From contig NZ_BJZU01000049.1 in NCBI RefSeq assembly GCF_007992195.1, forward strand, positions 29,359-93,358: a stretch of DNA of 64,000 bases. Direction: 5' to 3'. A program made the position numbers and the translations under genes. This DNA is from Methylobacterium oxalidis (lineage in GTDB: Bacteria > Pseudomonadota > Alphaproteobacteria > Rhizobiales > Beijerinckiaceae). Positions 59,418 to 64,000 of this stretch are shown here, piece after piece. The notes below the pieces were generated by a model, which was not told the DNA's origin, searched no databases, and worked only from the letters and a program-made list of their open reading frames with translations. Numbering within the stretch: the first letter of the stretch is position 1; every line of letters begins with the position of its first letter.

Positions 59418-61550
59418 TTACTGTGCGGGAAGCGGCTGGCGCAGGTCCCGTGGCACAAAGCGGCCCCCCTCGGACGGCTGAAGGTCGAGCCGGCGGTCGT
59501 GGTGCTCGTGCAGCGTCGAGCGGTGGCCGATCGAGACGATCGTGGTGCCCGGCAGGCGCTCGCGGAGCATCCGGTAGATTCCGGCCTCGCTCGCCTCGTC
59601 GAGGGCTGCGGTCGACTCGTCGAGGAACAGCCAGTCGGGCTTGGCCAGAACCGCGCGCGCGATGGCGAGGCGCTGCTGCTCGCCGCCCGAGAGCCGCTGG
59701 TCCCAGGCGTCGACCTCGTCGAGCCGGTCCGCGAGGTGCGGAAGCTGCGCCGCCACGAGCGCATCGCGGATCGCGGCGTCCGGGAACTGGTCGACGGTGC
59801 TCGGATAGACGACGGCGCCCCGCAGCGTCCCGAGCGGGATGTAGGGGCGCTGCGGCAGCAGCAGCGCCGACTGGTCCGCCGGCACGTCGACCCGGCCCTT
59901 GCCGAAGGGCCAGATCCCGGCAATCGCCCGGAACAGGGTCGACTTGCCGGAACCGGACGGCCCGGTGACGAGCGTGGCCGCGCCCTTGGCGAGGGCGAGC
60001 TTCTCGGCGGCCACGATCTCGCGCCCGTCCGGCAAGGCGAGCGTCAGGCCGGCGGCCGTGACGTCGCGCTTCGTCTCGTTGCCCTGGACGAGGCCGTAGC
60101 CCGCGCTGGAGAGGGCCTCCGCCTTCGTCATGGCGCGCTTGAAGGAGGCGAGGCGGTTCGTGTTCGCCTTGTAGGCCGCGATCGTCACGTAGGCATTGAT
60201 GAAGAAGGACAGGGCGGACTGCACGCTGGAGAAGGCGTCCCCGGTCTGCTGGAACTGGCCCAGCGTGATCTTCTTCATGAAGTAGGACGGCGCGGCGAGG
60301 ATGTAGGGGAACACCACGCTGAGTTGGCTGTAGGAGAGCGTGAAGCTGCCGAGCTTGATCCGCCGGTAGATGATGCCGAGGTAGTTGTCGATGATCTCGC
60401 GGAACAGGCCCCAGAGCCGCACGCTCTCGGCGCGCTCGCCGCGCAGCAGCGCGATCTGCTCCGAGTAGATGCGCGAGCGGGCGAGCGAGAAGCGGAAATC
60501 CGCCTCCACCTTCTCCTGCCGGAAATCGAGGCCGATGAGCGGGCGCCCGATCAGGTGGGTGAGCCAGGTGCCGACGACGGCGTAGCCCACCACCAGCCAG
60601 ACCAGGAAGCCCGGCACGATCGTGTCCGTGAAGGGCAGCACGAAGTCCCGTGACAGGCCCCACAGGATCACCATAAAGGAGACCAGCGTCGCGGCCTGCG
60701 AGAGCAGGCGGATCGAGAGCGTCGTCGTCTGCGAGATGAACAGGTTGACGTCCGACTGGATGCGCTGGTCCGGGTTGTCCGCGTGCTCGCCGGTGAACGG
60801 GATGCGGTAGTGCGTGCCGCCGTCGAGCCAGCGCTCGTAGAGGCTGCGGGTCAGCCACGTCCGCCAGCGCAGGTGCAGGCTGGCATCCACGAAGGTGTCG
60901 AACATGCCGACGATCACCCAGATCGTGGCGAGCGGGCCGAACACCCAGATCAGCTGGTACCAGAAGGCGTCGGCGTTGTATTCCTGCAGGGCGTTGAACA
61001 GGTCGCGGAACCAGAAGTTCAGGCGAAGCTGCAGCGCCACCTGCGCGAAGGTGATGAAGATCGAGAGCGCCACGAGCCGCTGGCCGATCCGGCCCTCGGT
61101 GGTGCCGAAGAAGCGGAACGGGCCGATCTCCCGCGTCGGCTCGCTGCGCGAGGCGAAGTAGGGGTCGGCGATCAGGGTGATCGCCCGGATCGGCTCCAGG
61201 TAGGAGATCGCGAGCACGATGCCGGCGAAGACCACGGCGCCGGTTGCCGCGAAGGGCGGCGGCAGCAGCGCCGCCACGGTCGGCGGCAGCAGCCCCATCG
61301 CTGCCAGCGTCCGGCCGCCGGCGAGCACGAGGTAGCCGATCCCGTACACCGAGACGAAGACCCTGAGGTAGGCGGAGAGATTGCCCGAGGCGAGCAGGAT
61401 GCCCGCCATCGCGAAGCCCGCGAGCGACACGTAGAGGGGCGGGGAGGGGACGCCGGGCGCTGCGAGCAGCACGAGGGCGAAGATCGCGGTGAGGACGGCC
61501 TGAATGCCGAGTCCGCTCCTGATTGCGGCCACGCACTTCTCCCCGAACAT
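59418..61550 (-). CDS. ABC transporter permease/ATPase, SbmA/BacA-like (ABCD type)
   Basis: A 710-residue fused transporter. The first about 120 residues form roughly four extra hydrophobic helices not found in SbmA/BacA. A SbmA/BacA-like membrane domain (about 140-460, FWFRDLFNALQEYNADAF, DNPDQRIQSDV) follows. The ATPase (about 490-690) has Walker A VTGPSGSGKST, signature LSGGEQQR and Walker B WLFLDESTAALDE. Relatives import peptides or very-long-chain lipids, and in rhizobia BacA-like proteins matter for host peptide tolerance. The substrate here is unknown. Single gene, minus strand. Confidence 0.9.
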   Translation of the reverse strand: MFGEKCVAAIRSGLGIQAVLTAIFALVLLAAPGVPSPPLYVSLAGFAMAGILLASGNLSAYLRVFVSVYGIGYLVLAGGRTLAAMGLLPPTVAALLPPPFAATGAVVFAGIVLAISYLEPIRAITLIADPYFASRSEPTREIGPFRFFGTTEGRIGQRLVALSIFITFAQVALQLRLNFWFRDLFNALQEYNADAFWYQLIWVFGPLATIWVIVGMFDTFVDASLHLRWRTWLTRSLYERWLDGGTHYRIPFTGEHADNPDQRIQSDVNLFISQTTTLSIRLLSQAATLVSFMVILWGLSRDFVLPFTDTIVPGFLVWLVVGYAVVGTWLTHLIGRPLIGLDFRQEKVEADFRFSLARSRIYSEQIALLRGERAESVRLWGLFREIIDNYLGIIYRRIKLGSFTLSYSQLSVVFPYILAAPSYFMKKITLGQFQQTGDAFSSVQSALSFFINAYVTIAAYKANTNRLASFKRAMTKAEALSSAGYGLVQGNETKRDVTAAGLTLALPDGREIVAAEKLALAKGAATLVTGPSGSGKSTLFRAIAGIWPFGKGRVDVPADQSALLLPQRPYIPLGTLRGAVVYPSTVDQFPDAAIRDALVAAQLPHLADRLDEVDAWDQRLSGGEQQRLAIARAVLAKPDWLFLDESTAALDEASEAGIYRMLRERLPGTTIVSIGHRSTLHEHHDRRLDLQPSEGGRFVPRDLRQPLPAQ

Positions 61551-61714
61551 GAGTTCCGGGCCGGCGCGGGGCGCGCGACCCGAGCCGGCAGTGACGGCGG
61601 CTCATGGCGAGATAGTGGCGCGGGGCCCGCTCTGTCTCGTGAAATTTCGGTCATGCGCGGCGCCCGATCGCCGCGTCTATCCCCTTGGCGTGGGCCGTTT
61701 ACTCAGGGCGGCGC

Positions 61715-62011
61715 TCACGGCCAGTCCCAGTCCTCGAAGCCCGGTTCCCGGCAGCGGTACCCGACCGGACATTGCGGGTTGTCCCGCGTCGGCGCGAAGC
61801 GGAGCTCGGCGATCTCGGTGAACTCGCAGAAGCTGCGGTCGCGCACGACGCGCTCGGGGCCCGGGCCGGTGTTGAGGACGATCGCCCCTTCGGTCTTCAC
61901 GAGCCGCATCACGTCGTTGCAGGTCATGCGGGCCGTGGCCGACCGGTTCTGCCCGATCGCCGGCATCGTCGTCGCGATGCCGAGCATCAGGGCGAGGGCA
62001 GGGCGTCTCAT
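61715..62011 (-). CDS. Small exported cysteine-containing protein
   Basis: A 98-residue protein with a signal peptide (about 1-21, LALMLGIATTMPAIG). A mature part contains four Cys (TCNDVM, FCEF, QCPVGYRC), suggesting two disulfides. The MTCNDVMRLVKTEGAIVLNTG stretch looks like a conserved alphaproteobacterial family of unknown function. It stands alone upstream of the ABC transporter on the same strand. Confidence 0.75.
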   Translation of the reverse strand: MRRPALALMLGIATTMPAIGQNRSATARMTCNDVMRLVKTEGAIVLNTGPGPERVVRDRSFCEFTEIAELRFAPTRDNPQCPVGYRCREPGFEDWDWP

Positions 62012-62395
62012 CTGTGCGGGTCGGGCGCCTGGGCGGGATCAGGGCGGAAGCATGGCAGTTTCCGCAGGCAGCGGGAAGAGGGACGAGCGCACCGCCGCGC
62101 GGAAGCCGCAATCTGAGGATTTAGGGGATTACAAAAATCGTGGGACACGGCTTAAGATCTCGTGCGAGCCGACCAGAACAACGCTCGACCTGTGGTACTA
62201 CTTATGCGTGTCTGAGCGTCCCGCGTGGCGCGATCTGCTTGCCGGGCCGCGAAAATCAGAGGCCGCGCCGAGGCGTAAGGCCCGATATCGAGACCGGACG
62301 GGGGCGTCCGAGGGAGTGGAAGGGTAGCGGGAGCGACGATGCGTCGCCGCGTGGCGCGGCGCCGGCTCGCTGACGGAGCATTCGGGGGATCCGAG
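62012..62395. other. Divergent intergenic region
   Basis: 384 bases between two divergent small genes. It has a locally AT-richer part (about 62110-62220) likely to hold both promoters. I see no clear -35/-10 pair, dyad or RNA. Confidence 0.45.
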
Positions 62396-63100
62396 ATGGC
62401 GGTGGGGATCGATCAGACCCTGGCCGAGGCGGGCGCGGCGAGCACGAGTGCTCACGATTCAAGTGGGGGTTCGAGAAGCTGGCTGGTTCTGGTGCTGATG
62501 CTGGCCGCCGGCTGGGGCGCCCTGTTCAGCTACAGCGCCGTCTTCCTCGCCGAGGACGTGCCCCTGCGCTCCGCCGCGCAGCGGGCGATCCCCGAAGCGC
62601 TCCCCGACGAGGCCGTGGCCTTCCCGCTGCCGCCCGAGCTGATGCGGCCCGCCGCGCCCGCCGCCGGGCGCCAGGCCGAGATGCGGGCAGCCGAGACGCC
62701 CGCGCCGGTCCCACGCCTCGAGCTCGCGGGTACGAACGCCGCCGTAGCACCCGAGACCGGTCCGACGCAGACCGCGGCCGTCCCGTCGACGCCGCCGGTC
62801 GAGCGGCCGGACTACATCGGCACCTGGGGCCCGAACGAGGCCGCGTGCGGGGTGCGCTCGCGCCGCCGGGGCTACCTGCCGGCCACGATCACCGCGGAGG
62901 GCGCGCGCGCCGGCCGCGTCAGCTGCAGCTTCCACGACCGTACCCGCAGCGGCAGCGCCTGGGTCATGGCCGCCGATTGTACCGACCGCACGCGCCGCTG
63001 GACCTCGCAGGTCCGCCTCAGGGTCGAAGGCGACCGCTTGGTCTGGTCGAGCGCCCGGGGCACCTCGTCCTACCAGCGCTGCTCACGCCGGGCCGGCTGA
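62396..63100 (+). CDS. Membrane-anchored protein of unknown function
   Basis: A 234-residue protein with a cytoplasmic N-terminus (about 1-26), one membrane helix (about 28-52, WLVLVLMLAAGWGALFSYSA), a Pro/Ala-rich linker and a C-terminal Cys-containing domain (about 145-234). That domain starts YIGTWGPNEAACG and ends in SYQRCSRRAG. ATG at 62396 follows GGGGGAT; an upstream ATG in frame is also possible. The family is unknown to me; the topology suggests a periplasmic beta domain on a tether. Confidence 0.7.
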   Translation: MAVGIDQTLAEAGAASTSAHDSSGGSRSWLVLVLMLAAGWGALFSYSAVFLAEDVPLRSAAQRAIPEALPDEAVAFPLPPELMRPAAPAAGRQAEMRAAETPAPVPRLELAGTNAAVAPETGPTQTAAVPSTPPVERPDYIGTWGPNEAACGVRSRRRGYLPATITAEGARAGRVSCSFHDRTRSGSAWVMAADCTDRTRRWTSQVRLRVEGDRLVWSSARGTSSYQRCSRRAG

Positions 63101-63106
63101 CGCGTC

Positions 63107-63132
63107 GTCCGGGCCGCCCGGCGGCCCGGGAC
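63107..63132 (+). terminator. Hairpin after the membrane-anchored protein gene
   Basis: GTCCGGGCCGC (63107-63117) pairs with GCGGCCCGGGAC (63121-63132) with one bulged G, 6 bases after the stop. It lacks a T-run, so its strength as a terminator is uncertain. Confidence 0.45.
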
Positions 63133-63344
63133 AGTGCGACGAGCTCCTTTCGCTCCGCCCTCTCTGCCACAGACATCGGGCCGACGCCGCGCGAACCCGC
63201 GGGGCGATTTTCGGCCATCCGCCCGGATCCGCGCCGGCTCGTGGTCGCCGTGGCCGATGAAGCATGCCTCAGGAGCCGGCGGGCCGGACTCGACCGGTCG
63301 GGCCCAACCTCACTTGTCGCGGGGAGATCGCCCGCCCCAACGAG

Positions 63345-63373
63345 AAAGGGGCCGCCTCGCGGCGACCCCTTTC
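63345..63373 (-). terminator. Rho-independent terminator of groEL
   Basis: On the minus strand, AAAGGGG, one unpaired base, CGCCGC, a short GC-rich loop and GCGGCCCCTTT form a strong hairpin about 75 bases after the groEL stop, followed by CTCGTT. The A-run/T-run flanks extend the stem. Confidence 0.7.
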
Positions 63374-63447
63374 CCTGACCCGTGGGCCGGCGAATCTGAG
63401 GGACTGCACGGAACGCCCGAGCGGTCGGGCGCTCCGCGATCGGGTCC

Positions 63448-64000
63448 TCAGAAGTCCATGCCGCCCATGCCGCCGCCGCCCGGCATCGGGGGAGGCGCGT
63501 CCTTCTTCGGGGCGTCCGCGACCATCGCCTCGGTGGTGACGAGGAGGCCGGCGACGGAGGCCGCGTCCTGGAGAGCGGTGCGCACGACCTTGGCCGGGTC
63601 GACGATGCCCGCCTGAATCATGTCCACGTACTCTTCGGTCTGGGCGTTGAAGCCGTAGGTCTCGGAGCCCTCGTTGTCGGTGATCTTGCCGACCACGATG
63701 GAACCCTCGACGCCCGCGTTCTGGGCGATCTGACGGACCGGGGCCTCGAGCGCCTTGAGGACGATCTTGATGCCGGCCGCGACGTCGGCGTTGTCGCTGG
63801 AGAGGCCGGCGACCGCCTTCTTGGCGCGCAGCAGGGCCGTGCCGCCGCCGGGGACGATGCCTTCCTCGACCGCCGCGCGGGTGGCGTTGAGGGCGTCGTC
63901 GACGCGGTCCTTCTTCTCCTTGACCTCGACCTCGGTCGCGCCGCCGACGCGGATCACCGCGACGCCGCCCGCGAGCTTGGCGAGGCGCTCCTGCAGCTTC
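63448..64000 (-). CDS. groEL: Chaperonin GroEL, C-terminal part (N-terminus beyond window)
   Basis: The last about 184 residues of the 60-kDa chaperonin are visible; the gene starts off the window. [41 protein letters not shown] and the tail ending GGGMGGMDF are diagnostic. The long ATG-initiated frame at 63957 is only an internal Met. groES should lie upstream, off the window. Several Hyphomicrobiales carry more than one groEL, so which copy this is cannot be told. Confidence 0.96.
   Translation of the reverse strand, partial: KLQERLAKLAGGVAVIRVGGATEVEVKEKKDRVDDALNATRAAVEEGIVPGGGTALLRAKKAVAGLSSDNADVAAGIKIVLKALEAPVRQIAQNAGVEGSIVVGKITDNEGSETYGFNAQTEEYVDMIQAGIVDPAKVVRTALQDAASVAGLLVTTEAMVADAPKKDAPPPMPGGGGMGGMDF

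Larger units (their letters stand above)
63101..63447. other. Intergenic region between convergent genes
   Basis: 347 bases holding hairpins for both flanking genes. One is at 63107-63132, the other is the groEL terminator at 63345-63373. Nothing else is recognisable. Confidence 0.5.

Overview
The window is high-GC chromosomal DNA with dense, strongly GC-biased genes. It carries housekeeping loci in an order typical of Hyphomicrobiales: greA, carA/carB, yqeY, dnaG, rpoD, the lptF-lptG-lptD-pdxA-rsmA block, thiOSGE, edd-eda, map-radC and groEL. Protein details such as the zinc-ligand-poor DnaG, the zf-CHCC protein, the ELM1-like protein and the malyl-CoA-lyase-type enzyme fit a Methylobacterium-like alphaproteobacterium. 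I infer the genus from remembered protein character, not from a search. I see no rRNA, CRISPR array, insertion sequence or intact prophage. There is one tRNA, tRNA-Leu(UAA).

Layout. 1-8 kb: a ligase-associated DEXH helicase (cut by the window edge), an alpha/beta hydrolase, a MATE transporter, small envelope proteins, a tautomerase, a CitE/HpcH-type CoA-ester lyase, and pyrD coupled to a DUF952 gene. 8-11 kb: a LexA-like S24 repressor with a candidate operator, a PAS histidine kinase and a Tim44-like membrane protein. 11-18 kb: an envelope and pyridoxal block on the minus strand (lptF, lptG, lptD, pdxA, rsmA) without surA in its usual place. 18-24 kb: pepA, an unknown membrane protein, a fatty-acid CoA ligase, and msrP without msrQ. 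24-33 kb, minus strand: greA, an exported unknown, the ELM1-like gene, trxB and a LysR regulator, plus carB and carA separated by a small membrane protein and a strongly structured element. 33-40 kb, plus strand: yqeY, dnaG, rpoD and an adenylate/guanylate cyclase.

39.8-45 kb: a TPP riboswitch with a hairpin over the ribosome-binding site precedes thiO-thiS-thiG-thiE, followed by an ABC exporter half-transporter. 44.7-48.9 kb: a four-gene minus-strand cluster of circularly permuted ATP-grasp enzyme, alpha-E protein, transglutaminase-like protease and the proteasome-like peptidase Anbu. It is a predicted peptide ligation/removal system whose substrate is unknown, and it is the most interesting system here. 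49-52.6 kb: map-radC, a zf-CHCC protein, a FAD monooxygenase and tRNA-Leu. Downstream of the tRNA, AT-richer non-coding DNA leads into a chemotaxis receptor, possibly an old integration site. 55-59 kb: edd-eda (Entner-Doudoroff) behind a perfect LacI-type palindrome, with a Crp/Fnr regulator facing them. 59-64 kb: a SbmA/BacA-like ABC transporter, small exported proteins, and the C-terminal part of GroEL with its terminator.

Start codons were chosen from ribosome-binding sites, overlaps and expected family lengths. Several are non-ATG (TTG or GTG), as noted in the entries.
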